A stretch of 64,000 bases of DNA, from assembly GCA_041675005.1 (NCBI GenBank), contig JBAYUQ010000010.1, positions 1 to 64,000 on the forward strand, read 5' to 3'. Below the pieces are notes generated by a model, which ran no database searches, was not told the origin of the DNA, and was given only the letters and a program-made list of their open reading frames with translations. Below, in pieces: positions 26,376 to 35,210 of the stretch (positions are counted from its first letter, which is position 1; each line of letters begins with the position of its first letter). The position numbers were made by a program, and so were the translations under genes. This DNA is from PGYR01 sp041675005. Its GTDB lineage: Bacteria > Bacteroidota > Ignavibacteria > Kapaibacteriales > UBA2268.

Positions 26376-28022
26376 ATGAAGATAATAGTTACAATAGTGT
26401 TTCTTTTTTCTAATGTTTTGTTCTGTCAAGATCCTCAAGTACTTGATTCTTTGACAATAAAAAATACTAACACAGAGTGGGAACAATTTGCTGATTATTC
26501 AAAAAGTAATATTACAGTTAACTTAGGAGGTGTGATAAGTGATTATGATAACAAGATGTTATATAAGAATGGGGTCACAGGGCTAATAATTGATAAAGAT
26601 AATGGCAATGTTATTCAAACGTACATACTAAAAGTTGATACTGAAAATTCTATTGATAAAAGAGTCGAGGGAAATTGGGATTTTTCAAGAACTAGTTTAA
26701 ATAAGATATTCTCATTTGATATTAACGTAGATTATTCTATAAAGTTCACTATTTCATCAAGATTAAATAATAAAATTGATACCATCTTCAGCCATACAAT
26801 GAGTTATCAGTATTTTAAGCCAATAAATAGCCCAAAAGCCAATTATGATTTCTATAATATTGACGATAAAAAATTTATAATTATATATGATTTACTAACC
26901 GACCAAGGTCCAGTAAATTCACCAGAATACCTTTATTATCTTGTTGATACAGAAAAGGAGATAGTATCCCGTATAGGTCGTTATTCCGGATACTTATTAG
27001 GTTCCGAGTACTCAAATTTTATCGTAAGGAGTAATGATTTTATTTTTTCGACAACACATGATAACTTTAATAGAGGTCCTTATGAAGACAATGATGCCTC
27101 TGATAGTCATGAATATTTTAATTTGGTTAGTGATACTTTAAATCTATTAAACTATTACGGCAATGCAGGCAATCTTCATAACTGGTTTAATGTAATATTA
27201 AACGACTCTCTTTCGACTATCATAGTTACTGACTCTATAAAAGTCTTCAACTTCCGAAATAAAACCGTTCCAAAATCCTACTTCCTCAATGCTGAAGATA
27301 AGGTAATAGCGAAATATCACTTCGAGGATAAGAATATAATAGCTTTGATAATCAAGCAAGCTGATGGTGATAAAAGAGTTTTCGCATTCCATTACCCATC
27401 ATATAAAATACTGCTCGATAAGATTGATAATGCTCCTTATCTAGGTGAAATGTTAGGTGAGTTGAATGACGGCAACTTGTTGACAATTGGCGATGCGAGC
27501 ACTCTATATAAACACAAGTGGCAATACGATTTCAATGCAGCTCTAGCCGAGTTCGAGTACAAGTTAATAGACGACAACAAAATTGAATTTGGGGATTTAT
27601 CTGAAGGTCCAATAAAGAGTTGGAGTTGGGACTTTGGTGATGGTGCTTCGTCACAAGAACGTAACCCCAATCATCAGTACGCGAGCAGTGGCAAATACAC
27701 AGTCATATTAACTATAACAAACGAGTATGGCAAAGTGCATCAAACCTCCAAAGAGATAGAAGCTAAGGGTGTTTTGAAGTCAAATTTTGAATTTACCCTC
27801 AGCCAAGATGGGGGAGACAAAAGGGTAGAATGCACTAACCTATCACCCGACATAGCTGTGCGATATATATGGAATTTCGGTGATGGGACTTACTCTAATG
27901 AGAAAAACCCGATTCACACATATAATTTCCCAGGGAAGTACTATATATCACTCACTGCATTCGACAGTGATGGGAAATATAAGATATACCTGAAAGATGA
28001 GATAGTAGAAGTAGTGGAATAA
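26376..28022 (+). CDS. secreted protein with two PKD domains
   Basis: The 548-residue product has a signal peptide (about 1-18, ending LFCQ). A beta-rich region of ~370 residues without recognised family follows. Two PKD domains end the protein, marked by SWDFGDGASSQERNPNHQY (about residues 410-430) and IWNFGDGTYSNEKNPIHTY (about 497-515). PKD domains are Ig-like folds common in surface adhesins and secreted enzymes. There is no sorting tail after the second PKD domain. It is coupled to the BNR protein gene by a one-base gap, so the two may act together at the cell surface. Confidence 0.8.
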   Translation: MKIIVTIVFLFSNVLFCQDPQVLDSLTIKNTNTEWEQFADYSKSNITVNLGGVISDYDNKMLYKNGVTGLIIDKDNGNVIQTYILKVDTENSIDKRVEGNWDFSRTSLNKIFSFDINVDYSIKFTISSRLNNKIDTIFSHTMSYQYFKPINSPKANYDFYNIDDKKFIIIYDLLTDQGPVNSPEYLYYLVDTEKEIVSRIGRYSGYLLGSEYSNFIVRSNDFIFSTTHDNFNRGPYEDNDASDSHEYFNLVSDTLNLLNYYGNAGNLHNWFNVILNDSLSTIIVTDSIKVFNFRNKTVPKSYFLNAEDKVIAKYHFEDKNIIALIIKQADGDKRVFAFHYPSYKILLDKIDNAPYLGEMLGELNDGNLLTIGDASTLYKHKWQYDFNAALAEFEYKLIDDNKIEFGDLSEGPIKSWSWDFGDGASSQERNPNHQYASSGKYTVILTITNEYGKVHQTSKEIEAKGVLKSNFEFTLSQDGGDKRVECTNLSPDIAVRYIWNFGDGTYSNEKNPIHTYNFPGKYYISLTAFDSDGKYKIYLKDEIVEVVE

Positions 28023-28067
28023 TCTACTTGTAAACCCTTTAATCCTTTGAATTCTGATTCAGACAAA

Positions 28068-28200
28068 TAGACTCTTCGTTTCACTTCGCTCAGTACAGGC
28101 ACTTGTTATGCTTCTTCTGAGTGACGTGCTTTGTGTCCTTTGTGTGAAAAATTAGGAAAACAAATCTTCGTGGTCTCTGTGTTAAAAAAAGTAATCTTGG
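28068..28200. repeat. intergenic module cluster after the PKD gene
   Basis: AGACTCTTCGTTTCACTTCGCT...CTGAGTGACGTG (28070-28127) is a reverse-orientation copy of the GTCAC/GAAGAGTC module. Two similar phrases follow: CTTTGTGTCCTTTGTGTG (28129-28146) and CTTCGTGGTCTCTGTGTT (28166-28183). No reading frame of note crosses the gap between 28022 and 28245. Confidence 0.6.
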
Positions 28201-28244
28201 GACAGTCACGTTCTTTTAGTCTTCGCTGTGACAAAATTTCAATC

Positions 28245-29075
28245 TCACTCACCTAACTTCACCTTGAATAGCTTCGGCCAAAGTTTACCCGTCAAGTAAA
28301 ATACTTTCTCTTTTTCATCATAAGCAATACCGTTTAGTACGTCTATTGCTGGGTTGTAGCTAACTCGATCATATAGTTCGGCCATATTATAAGCGGCTAC
28401 TATATTACCTGTTTCTATGTCGATTTTTATAATATCGGCTCTTCGCCATAGGTTAGCATATAGGAACCCATCAGCAAATTCGAGTTCATTCAGATACTCT
28501 ACTTTATTGCCATTCATAGATACGTTTATTGTCTTTTCGATTACGAATGTTTCGGGGTCTATTACCTTGATAACTGAGCTACCATCGGTCATATATATTT
28601 TACCATTATGGTATTCTATTCCCCAACCTTCGCCCATATAGTTAAATTCTTTTTCTAATTCGAATGTTTCTTTATTGAAGACAAAACATTTACCAGCAGT
28701 ATAGGTAATCATATAAATCTTATCACCTACTTCGCAAATACCTTCTGAGAAAATATAATCTGGCAACTGATGAGTTTGTGCTATCGGCTGACCTGGTACG
28801 TATCGGACTAATCTGGATTGCCCTCGCATACCGCCGCTCTCGTACATCATCCCTTCACTCATGAATAATCCTTGCGTGAATAGAGTGCTATCGTGCGGAT
28901 ATTCATTTATTATCTTATAACCGGGGTATTTGACCACTGTGTGCTCTTGGGATTGCGATTTGTCTTTGGTGGTATCCTGTGACGACTTACCGTCGCCACA
29001 AGCAAACCCCATAAACATTAGTAATGGTAATATCAGCACTGTGCTGAGTATTCTATGCAAAGAATTTTTGCCCAT
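28245..29075 (-). CDS. glutaminyl-peptide cyclotransferase-like lipoprotein
   Basis: The 276-residue protein has a lipobox (MGFAC, Cys near residue 26) and a Ser/Thr/Lys linker. The propeller domain matches the plant/bacterial glutaminyl cyclase family, which converts N-terminal Gln to pyroglutamate. Visible motifs are YPHDSTLFTQGLF, YESGGMRGQSRL, GEGWGIEYHNGKIYMTDGS, YLNELEFADGFLYANLW and VLNGIAYDEKEKVFYLTGKLWPKLF. Secreted cargo exported through the inner membrane often begins with Gln after cleavage in this phylum, which would give it substrates. Its start overlaps the end of the dehydrogenase gene by 23 bases. Confidence 0.85.
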   Translation of the reverse strand: MGKNSLHRILSTVLILPLLMFMGFACGDGKSSQDTTKDKSQSQEHTVVKYPGYKIINEYPHDSTLFTQGLFMSEGMMYESGGMRGQSRLVRYVPGQPIAQTHQLPDYIFSEGICEVGDKIYMITYTAGKCFVFNKETFELEKEFNYMGEGWGIEYHNGKIYMTDGSSVIKVIDPETFVIEKTINVSMNGNKVEYLNELEFADGFLYANLWRRADIIKIDIETGNIVAAYNMAELYDRVSYNPAIDVLNGIAYDEKEKVFYLTGKLWPKLFKVKLGE

Positions 29076-30225
29076 TGTCTTTCATCTTCTTTAGTAGGAA
29101 ATTAGTGCGGTATCTATCCTCACCATAACTGTTTTGTAGGTCTTCTAGTATGTTGACTATGTAATCTAATCCAAGCTCATCTGCCCATGCTAATAGCCCT
29201 TTTGGATAGTTCACACCTTTTGTCATTGCTAACTCAACATCTTCAGGGCTAGCTACGTTCATGTGAACAGCGTCAGCCGCTTCGTTGATAAGCATTGCTA
29301 ATATTCTCTCGAATATCTGTTTACCAAGTATTGCATTTTTCGTTGGCTCTGTATTAGTAGCACCGTCGCGATAATCGTAGAATCCACGCTTTGCTTTTCT
29401 ACCTAAGAAACCTGCTTCCACTAATCGCTTTTGGCAAAGTGCTGGCTTGAACCTTGGGTCAAAGTAGAACTGCTCAAATACAGTCTCAGTAACTGCGTAG
29501 TTCACATCGTGACCGATATAATCTGTTAACTCAAACGGTCCCATACGGAAGCCACCAATCTCTTTCATTGCCCAATCGATAGTTGGTATATCGGCGATTC
29601 CTTCTTCGTAGATACGCATCGCTTCTCCGTAGAATGGGCGAGCAACACGATTGACTATAAAACCAGGAGTGTCCTTTGCCAATACTGTAATCTTCTTCCA
29701 ACCATCTATCAAATTGCGAGAAGCTTTTGTTACTTCTGCTGAAGTGATGAACGACGGTATAAGCTCCACCAATGGCATCAAAGGTGCTGGATTGAAGAAA
29801 TGTATTCCGATGAAATTCTCTGGGTTTTCCAAAGCACCAGCTATTGATGCTATAGAAAGAGAAGATGTATTTGACGCCAATATAGTACCATCAGCCGTCA
29901 ATTTCTCCAAGTCTTGGAATACTTTCTTCTTGATTTCTAAGTTCTCAACTATGGCTTCTATCACTAGGTTACAATCCTTAGCCGCATCCAATGAATGCGA
30001 GAAAGTGATATTGCCAAGTATAGCCGTTTTCTTTACTTCTGTTATTCTTTCTTTTTCTACTAGCCGAGCTAGTATTGATTCAAGTGATGATTTGGCATTA
30101 GTTAGCGCCGCTTCGTTCACATCATAAAGTACAACCTTATGACCGAAAGTAGCTGCTATCTGCGCAATACCCTGACCCATAGTACCCGAACCAATCACAC
30201 CTATTATTGAATTGTTATTTAGCAT
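29053..30225 (-). CDS. 3-hydroxyacyl-CoA dehydrogenase (PaaH/Hbd-like)
   Basis: The enzyme oxidises 3-hydroxyacyl-CoA with NAD. The Rossmann loop is GVIGSGTMGQGIAQIAATFGH (about 9-29). The catalytic region contains SNTSSLSI and GIHFFNPAPLMPLVELI. Two C-terminal HCDH domains follow (KDTPGFIVNRVARPF near 190; LAMLINEAADAVHMNVAS near 310), as in PaaH rather than the shorter Hbd. At 390 residues it is shorter than PaaH of Escherichia coli. With the PaaG-like gene at 32097 it suggests aromatic or fatty acyl-CoA breakdown. Confidence 0.88.
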   Translation of the reverse strand: MLNNNSIIGVIGSGTMGQGIAQIAATFGHKVVLYDVNEAALTNAKSSLESILARLVEKERITEVKKTAILGNITFSHSLDAAKDCNLVIEAIVENLEIKKKVFQDLEKLTADGTILASNTSSLSIASIAGALENPENFIGIHFFNPAPLMPLVELIPSFITSAEVTKASRNLIDGWKKITVLAKDTPGFIVNRVARPFYGEAMRIYEEGIADIPTIDWAMKEIGGFRMGPFELTDYIGHDVNYAVTETVFEQFYFDPRFKPALCQKRLVEAGFLGRKAKRGFYDYRDGATNTEPTKNAILGKQIFERILAMLINEAADAVHMNVASPEDVELAMTKGVNYPKGLLAWADELGLDYIVNILEDLQNSYGEDRYRTNFLLKKMKDNGQKFFA

Positions 30226-30236
30226 TTATTTCTCGT

Positions 30237-30626
30237 TTAGTTTTTACTTTCATCTATATCGGAATGGATTTTGACATAAGTTACAGTATCTTTATATTTA
30301 AAATCCCCAAGAGCCATATTGTGGCTAAACCCTGTTAAAACTAAAGTATCTTTCGAATGATGAATTATATCTATTCTCTCAAGAACTTCACTTAAGTTAA
30401 ATGATAATCCACCATCGCATGTACAATATTTACCCTTATCCAAAGTATCCAAATTATTAAATAAAGTTACTACTGAATCTGACTCTAATATTATCCTTGG
30501 ATAATTGAGCCGTTGTATATTGTCTTCACTTATTCTCCATTCACCTACGATGTCTTTGTTCTGAACACTAAAGGCAAAGCTGGTTAATAGGAAAAGACCA
30601 ATTAATATAATTCTAATAGTTTTCAT
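30237..30626 (-). CDS. small secreted lipocalin-like protein
   Basis: The 129-residue product has a signal peptide (about 1-20). It then opens with DIVGEWRISEDN, the beginning seen in small lipocalin-like or copper-resistance-like domains, and has a CTCDGG motif near residue 70. It lies between pepA and the dehydrogenase gene in the same direction with short spacers (14 and 11 bases). The fold is a guess from the GxW pattern; the function is unknown. Confidence 0.55.
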   Translation of the reverse strand: MKTIRIILIGLFLLTSFAFSVQNKDIVGEWRISEDNIQRLNYPRIILESDSVVTLFNNLDTLDKGKYCTCDGGLSFNLSEVLERIDIIHHSKDTLVLTGFSHNMALGDFKYKDTVTYVKIHSDIDESKN

Positions 30627-30640
30627 TTAACTATGATTAC

Positions 30641-32092
30641 TTACTTACCCGCTTTACTCTTGATGAAATTATAAAGCAAACGAACACCAACACCTGAACC
30701 GCCTTTTAGTCGGTAGCTACTTGGGAAATCCAAGAAAGCAGGGCCAGCTATATCCAAGTGTATATATGGATAGTCCGTGAATCGCTCTAAGAATTTACCA
30801 GCAGTGATAGCTCCTGCTTCACGACCACCAATGTTTTTCATATCCGCAATGTCAGATTTCAGCATTTCCGAATAGTCATCCCAGAAAGGGAATCTAGCTA
30901 TACGCTCAAATACTTCGTAGCTAGAATCAGAAAGTGATTCGAATTCTTTATCTTCTGCATTACCCATAGCTACTACACCATTAGCACCAATAGCAACAGC
31001 AGCCGCGCCAGTCAAAGTAGCCAAATCAACTACTAATTCTGGTTTGTAACGCTTAGCATAGTGAAGTGCATCAGCTAATATCATACGTCCTTCGGCATCT
31101 GTATTGAGAACCTCAACAGTCAGACCGCTCATCATCTTGATTACATCACCGGGTGTGTAAGCCAATCCGTCTGGTCTGTTCTCAGTAGCTGGTACTAGCC
31201 CAATCACGTGAACTGGCAACTTGTTCTCAGCGATTGTAGCCATAGCTCCTATCACAGCAGCAGCTCCACCCATATCCGCTTTCATCGAGTCCATAGACCC
31301 TTTTGTCGGCTTCAAGCTAAGTCCACCAGTATCATAAACAACACCTTTACCAACTAATACGATTGGCTTTTTGTTGACTGCTTTTGCTGGCTTCCATTCC
31401 ATGATATTGAATGTAGGAGGATTTGGAGTACCAAGGTTAACTGCCAATAGTCCGCCCATTCCTAGCTTTTCGATTTCTTTTTTGTTCAATACTTTAAGTG
31501 TGAATCCAGACTTCTTACTGATTCTTTTGATTTCGCTGCTTAGTTCTTCTGCTGTAAGGTATGATAATGGCTCGTTTACTAGAGTTCTTGCTTCGTAAAC
31601 ATTAGCTACTATTGATACTAATTCATCAAGATTTGCTTTTGTAATTTTGTCATCTAGAACGTATAGATTCTTAAGTGTGTAAGCTCTCTTATCAGCATCT
31701 TCGAAATACTTTAGGAACTGATAATTAGATAGAGCGAAACCCTCTATGTATGCCATTAGGTAAGCAGTAGAGCCAGTCAAATCACTAACAGTAACTGCCG
31801 TTTCTTTCACACAATTCAACGAGTTTGAAGTGCAAAATGCTTGCTTACGAGCTTCTTCCAAGTTCAAATATTCTTCTTTCTTTTCTGCCTTTTTCTCAAC
31901 TACTATAGTGCCAGTAGCTTTGTTGATTGTCACCGAGTTATTTTCTGCTTTGAATTGCTTTGTAACGTAGTCCAATTCATCTTTTGACAAGCCAGTAGCT
32001 TTCAAATCTGCAGCCGAATTTACTATATAAACTATGCTTGCTTTTGCATTGATTGCCTTAACTTTACTAATCTTTAATTTCATTTCACTCAT
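30641..32092 (-). CDS. pepA: leucyl aminopeptidase (M17)
   Basis: M17 aminopeptidases remove N-terminal residues using two metal ions and act as hexamers in the cytoplasm. The C-terminal catalytic domain has GKGVVYDTGGLSLKP (metal-ligand Lys and Asp), MKADMGGAAAV, and the family signature NTDAEGRMILADAL. The tail includes WDDYSEMLKSDIADMKN. The N-terminal domain is present, so the length (483) is normal. It starts 4 bases after the enoyl-CoA hydratase stop, in a five-gene leftward unit. Confidence 0.95.
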   Translation of the reverse strand: MSEMKLKISKVKAINAKASIVYIVNSAADLKATGLSKDELDYVTKQFKAENNSVTINKATGTIVVEKKAEKKEEYLNLEEARKQAFCTSNSLNCVKETAVTVSDLTGSTAYLMAYIEGFALSNYQFLKYFEDADKRAYTLKNLYVLDDKITKANLDELVSIVANVYEARTLVNEPLSYLTAEELSSEIKRISKKSGFTLKVLNKKEIEKLGMGGLLAVNLGTPNPPTFNIMEWKPAKAVNKKPIVLVGKGVVYDTGGLSLKPTKGSMDSMKADMGGAAAVIGAMATIAENKLPVHVIGLVPATENRPDGLAYTPGDVIKMMSGLTVEVLNTDAEGRMILADALHYAKRYKPELVVDLATLTGAAAVAIGANGVVAMGNAEDKEFESLSDSSYEVFERIARFPFWDDYSEMLKSDIADMKNIGGREAGAITAGKFLERFTDYPYIHLDIAGPAFLDFPSSYRLKGGSGVGVRLLYNFIKSKAGK

Positions 32093-32096
32093 CTTA

Positions 32097-32873
32097 TTAT
32101 TTCCCTTTGAATATTGGTTGTCTTTTTTCTAAAAATGCAGCTACACCCTCATTGTAATCGTAAGATTCGCTCGCTGTTTTTTGTAATTTCTTTTCTGTGT
32201 CTAATTGTTCGTCAAACGTATTTTCTAGTGATTTGTTCAGTGCTCTTTTCGTTAGCCCCAATCCCTTAGTAGGCATTTGTGCTAATCGGTTAGCTAGAGC
32301 AGTAGCTGAGCTCATTAGTTCATCAGCGGGCACAATATCGTAGATTAACCCAAGCTCTTTTGCTCTTTCTGCTGTTACCTTATCGCCAGTCATCATAAGA
32401 GCGGCTGCGTTTTGCATACCAATCATACGTGGCAAATAGAATGTCCCACCACTATCTGGTATCAAGCCAATCTGAGCGAAAGACTGTATGAACTTAGCCG
32501 AATCTGCCGCCAAAGTAATATCGCAAGCGAACGCAATATTAGCACCAGCACCAGCAGCCACACCATTCACAGCACACACTATCGGCTTTTCGATAGAGCG
32601 AAGCAACTTCACTATCGGGTTGTACTGCTTTTCGATTATGTCTTCTATCTCGTAAGCACCATCGCCCACAGCTTCCGATAGGTCTTGCCCAGCACAAAAG
32701 CCACGACCTTCACCCGTCAATAGCACTGCACGAACCTCATCATTCGCCTCGCAATGCCCTAGAGCTTCGATTAATTCGAGTGACATCTGACGGTTGAAAC
32801 TATTGAGTTTATCGGGTCTGTTGAGTGTAATGTGAGCCACACCACTCTCTATTTTAAATATAATATTTTCCAT
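32097..32873 (-). CDS. enoyl-CoA hydratase/isomerase, PaaG-like
   Basis: This 258-residue crotonase has the family motifs ITLNRPDKLNSF, GRGFCAGQDLSE, and the oxyanion-hole segments AVNGVAAGAGANIAFACD and QIGLIPDSGGTFYLPR. Asp in IPDSGG, where classical hydratases have Glu nearby, is typical of PaaG, the isomerase of the phenylacetate pathway. It heads a unit with pepA and a PaaH-like dehydrogenase. Other paa genes are absent from the window, so general beta-oxidation remains possible. Confidence 0.85.
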   Translation of the reverse strand: MENIIFKIESGVAHITLNRPDKLNSFNRQMSLELIEALGHCEANDEVRAVLLTGEGRGFCAGQDLSEAVGDGAYEIEDIIEKQYNPIVKLLRSIEKPIVCAVNGVAAGAGANIAFACDITLAADSAKFIQSFAQIGLIPDSGGTFYLPRMIGMQNAAALMMTGDKVTAERAKELGLIYDIVPADELMSSATALANRLAQMPTKGLGLTKRALNKSLENTFDEQLDTEKKLQKTASESYDYNEGVAAFLEKRQPIFKGK

Positions 32874-33113
32874 AATCTTTTTTAAAGTATTTGTTTAATA
32901 ACAATTACAAATATACGGAAAAGGTAGGGATTATTGTTTATTACTGGATTACTCACTTGCTACAGTTGTTAAGTCATTCTTTGTCTTTACCATCTTTAAA
33001 AATGGTTTCTACATTTGAAATAAATCTGAAGCAGAATATGAGATTAGAACAACCCTTAGCACATACGGACGATATTTCTATAACTTATTAATTTGACGTA
33101 ACTCAATTTTTAA

Positions 33114-33154
33114 TTATATTGCTTTTTTTATAAAATATTCGAGAGAGGATTAAT
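33114..33154 (+). promoter_or_regulatory. conserved leader of lipoprotein copy 1
   Basis: ATTATATTGC, a T run, TATAAAA and an SD sequence GAGAGAGGA precede the ATG. The same order with few changes stands before the paralogous gene (35170-35210). The conserved T run and TATAAAA suggest that the promoter was duplicated along with the gene. Confidence 0.55.
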
Positions 33155-33874
33155 ATGAAATATACAAGCAGAATCTTATTTATTATTCTAACAATTATTT
33201 TAGCTACTTCTTGTGGCGATGATACTACAGCACCTTCAAATGCAACACTCCCGTACTTTACAATCAATGATGGTAATGTTTGGTATTATAACTCCATAAT
33301 AATACGAAATGGGGTGGATAGTCTAAATAGAAAATATAAAGAATCTATATTGGAACCTTCAATTATTGAAGGTAAGAACTGTTTCAAGTATTATATAACC
33401 GAAGAAGGTGAAGAGCATAACAGTAGTGATTATACATATACCAGAACAGATGAAGATGGGTATTATATTTTCTTTGATACTTTTTATGAAAGTGAAAGAT
33501 TAACTATAGATAAGTTAACAAATGTGTGGGTGAAGTATATTGATTTCAAACAAGATAATTGGACACAGTTTGACATAAATATTGATACACTTTATGCAAA
33601 CAACGAGAGACAAAGGATTTACTTCAACATTTCAGGCAGCACTATTAAAAGCGAGGATGTAAAGTATAAAGGTATAGTATATCCATCATTTAAAACAATA
33701 TTTAAAATGACAATTGAAGATACTCTGTCAATCAATGAAGAGATTATCAGTATATACAATGAAATTAGTGGATTAGAGATAACTTCTATAAATGGAATAG
33801 GTATATACAAAAGTAGATTTATGTATAATGGAGAGATCAGTAACTCGTACAAAATCCTCACTGACCACAAATAA
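33155..33874 (+). CDS. lipoprotein of unknown function, paralog 1
   Basis: The 239-residue protein has a lipobox ATSC (Cys near residue 20) followed by GDDTTAPSNA. The mature part is beta-rich with F.INDGNVWYYNS near the start and VWVKYIDFK near the middle, and it ends SYKILTDHK. The gene at 35211-35927 encodes a clear paralog with the same beginning and end. No known family is recognised. A terminator (33898-33920) follows. The strong SD and AT-rich leader suggest good expression. Confidence 0.7.
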   Translation: MKYTSRILFIILTIILATSCGDDTTAPSNATLPYFTINDGNVWYYNSIIIRNGVDSLNRKYKESILEPSIIEGKNCFKYYITEEGEEHNSSDYTYTRTDEDGYYIFFDTFYESERLTIDKLTNVWVKYIDFKQDNWTQFDINIDTLYANNERQRIYFNISGSTIKSEDVKYKGIVYPSFKTIFKMTIEDTLSINEEIISIYNEISGLEITSINGIGIYKSRFMYNGEISNSYKILTDHK

Positions 33875-33897
33875 AAGTCTATATTTCTTCAGACATT

Positions 33898-33920
33898 AAG
33901 CCCCTGCTGGGGCTTTTTTT
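33898..33920 (+). terminator. terminator after lipoprotein copy 1
   Basis: AAGCCCC (33898-33904) pairs with GGGGCTT (33909-33915) around TGCT and runs into seven T. The stem core CCCC-GCTGGGG also appears as a repeat module at 47452-47463, so the terminator may derive from that module. Confidence 0.8.
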
Positions 33921-33936
33921 GTTTGTGTATCACTTT

Positions 33937-34110
33937 TAGCTACAGATATTAAGCCACTATGTGGCTTGTCCTCATTAACTCCGTTAGGAGTCCAATATTA
34001 GTAGCAACTATAGATGACCAACTGAATACAACTGCGTAGTAGTTGAATATAATTTGCCTGGACTCTTTGTATTGACTTCGCTCAGCACATGCTTACACTA
34101 CGTGTTCTCT
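33937..34110. repeat. composite intergenic repeat region between the lipoprotein and TacAT genes
   Basis: AGCTACAGATATT, then GCCACTATGTGGC (33952-33964) and AACTCCGTTAGGAGT (33977-33991) are shared in the same order with 47488-47538. Further on, CAACTGCGTAGTAGTTGAATAT and CCTGGACTCTT (34058-34070) are variants of modules at 24800-24830 and 47740-47762. The 354-bp gap from 33875 to 34228 contains no plausible gene. Confidence 0.7.
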
Positions 34111-34162
34111 AAAGTGACTAATGCTAGGAAGCTCGTTTGAAAAAGATGGGTTGGTGGATTTT

Positions 34163-34187
34163 GAGACGTATGCAATACGTCTCTACA
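34163..34187. repeat. AGACGTAT hairpin repeat
   Basis: GAGACGTAT, GCA, ATACGTCTC and a TACA tail form the same palindrome found at 43501-43525, 43545-43569, 47592 and 47816. It lies near the end of the TacT-like gene, in a gap without other features. Confidence 0.85.
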
Positions 34188-34228
34188 ATTTGTATTAAAA
34201 TAAAAAATCAATATTGTTGTGGATTCCC

Positions 34229-34732
34229 CTACTCAAACAAAGATTTTAATGTCTGCATTGGCAAAAACATCTTACCGCTACCGGGTATCAGTATAAACCC
34301 ATACTTCGTATAGAACTCAACAGCACTTTGGTCAATTGGGTCAACTATCACTGCATAAGAGCCAACCGAACCAGAGATTTCATAGCTCCTACGCAGGGCA
34401 TCTACTAATAGTAGCTTTCCTAATCCTTGCTCTTTGTATCTTTCGTCAACAGCTAATCTACCGAGTAAAGTAGTTGGGATAGATGTATATGATTTGGGGA
34501 GTTTCTTCTTAAAATCAGTTGGTATTTTATTCAAAGGTATGCTATTATTTGATAAGGTATAATATCCTTTTATCAATTCTTTTCCCTCGTCTAAAAGCAC
34601 GAAGCAAGCAGTGAGTTTTCGCTTAATATCCTGATTTGCTTGCTTGTGTAAGTAATCTTCAAGCATTCCAACACCACAAGTAAATTCCGCCTTCTGGTGT
34701 TTGGAACTCAGTTGCTCAGTAAATTGTTTCAT
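34229..34732 (-). CDS. GNAT-family toxin (TacT-like)
   Basis: The 167-residue acetyltransferase fits TacT-type toxins, which acetylate the amino group of charged tRNAs and stop translation. Visible parts are the N-terminal FTCGVGMLEDYLHKQANQD, the strand LGRLAVDERYKEQGLGKLLL with the acetyl-CoA loop EQGLGK, and the tail SAVEFYTKYGFIL with the conserved Tyr. It lies downstream of and overlaps (4 bases) a DUF1778-type antitoxin gene, the standard order. The target tRNA is unknown. Confidence 0.88.
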   Translation of the reverse strand: MKQFTEQLSSKHQKAEFTCGVGMLEDYLHKQANQDIKRKLTACFVLLDEGKELIKGYYTLSNNSIPLNKIPTDFKKKLPKSYTSIPTTLLGRLAVDERYKEQGLGKLLLVDALRRSYEISGSVGSYAVIVDPIDQSAVEFYTKYGFILIPGSGKMFLPMQTLKSLFE

Positions 34733-35019
34733 TCGGAGACGGTTGCTTTATATTCCTTAGCTGCCTTCTTGAGCACTTTATTCGCTTTAGGGGGATTTGT
34801 TATAGCATCGAAGAATATCTTGCTATCTCTTTTGGAAGCAAGTATCTGTTCATTTTCAGCTATTATTATATCTGCTTTCTCGCGAGCTGTTTTTATTATA
34901 AAATCCGACAAGTTACTGTAACCACCTAATCGAGCTGCCTTCTTGAAAAGTAGCTTTTGTTCTTTTGGTATGCGAGCTTCGAATCTCGTAGTGTCTTTAT
35001 TTATTTCTTTTGTTCTCAT
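34729..35019 (-). CDS. DUF1778-type antitoxin (TacA-like)
   Basis: The 96-residue protein has an N-terminal ribbon-helix-helix (TTRFEARIPKEQKLLFKKAARLGGYSNLSDFIIK), the hallmark of DUF1778 antitoxins. A C-terminal region that would wrap the GNAT toxin follows (FFDAITNPPKANKVLKKAAKEY). It binds DNA as a dimer and should repress its own operon. A partly palindromic site at 35043-35063 lies just upstream. It overlaps the toxin start by 4 bases. Confidence 0.87.
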   Translation of the reverse strand: MRTKEINKDTTRFEARIPKEQKLLFKKAARLGGYSNLSDFIIKTAREKADIIIAENEQILASKRDSKIFFDAITNPPKANKVLKKAAKEYKATVSE

Positions 35020-35042
35020 AAACTATTCCTCATTATTACAAA

Positions 35043-35063
35043 TGTACGGATATTGTACGTACA
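35043..35063 (-). promoter_or_regulatory. likely operator of the TacAT-like module
   Basis: TGTACG (35043-35048) and the palindrome TGTACGTACA (35054-35063) form two TGTAC half-site clusters 5 bases apart. They lie 24 to 44 bases upstream of the DUF1778 start, where a ribbon-helix-helix dimer would bind to repress. Confidence 0.55.
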
Positions 35064-35169
35064 CAGCAAATATATAAACGAAATATTCTTGTGTTTGTTG
35101 TGTGCAGATATCTAGTATTCATTTTACTTCTTCTATTGATTGATTCCTTTGCCAAGCCCCATTATTTTT

Positions 35170-35210
35170 ATTATATTAGTTTTTTATAAAAAATTCACGG
35201 GAGAATTAAT
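35170..35210 (+). promoter_or_regulatory. conserved leader of lipoprotein copy 2
   Basis: ATTATATTAG, a T run, TATAAAAA and the SD-like ACGGGAGAA precede the ATG, matching the leader of copy 1 at 33114-33154. Confidence 0.55.

Noticed and set aside
32891..33091. 66-codon rightward ORF upstream of lipoprotein 1
   Set aside because: It has no ribosome-binding site, no recognisable motif and odd composition; it lies in an AT-rich leader and looks like chance.
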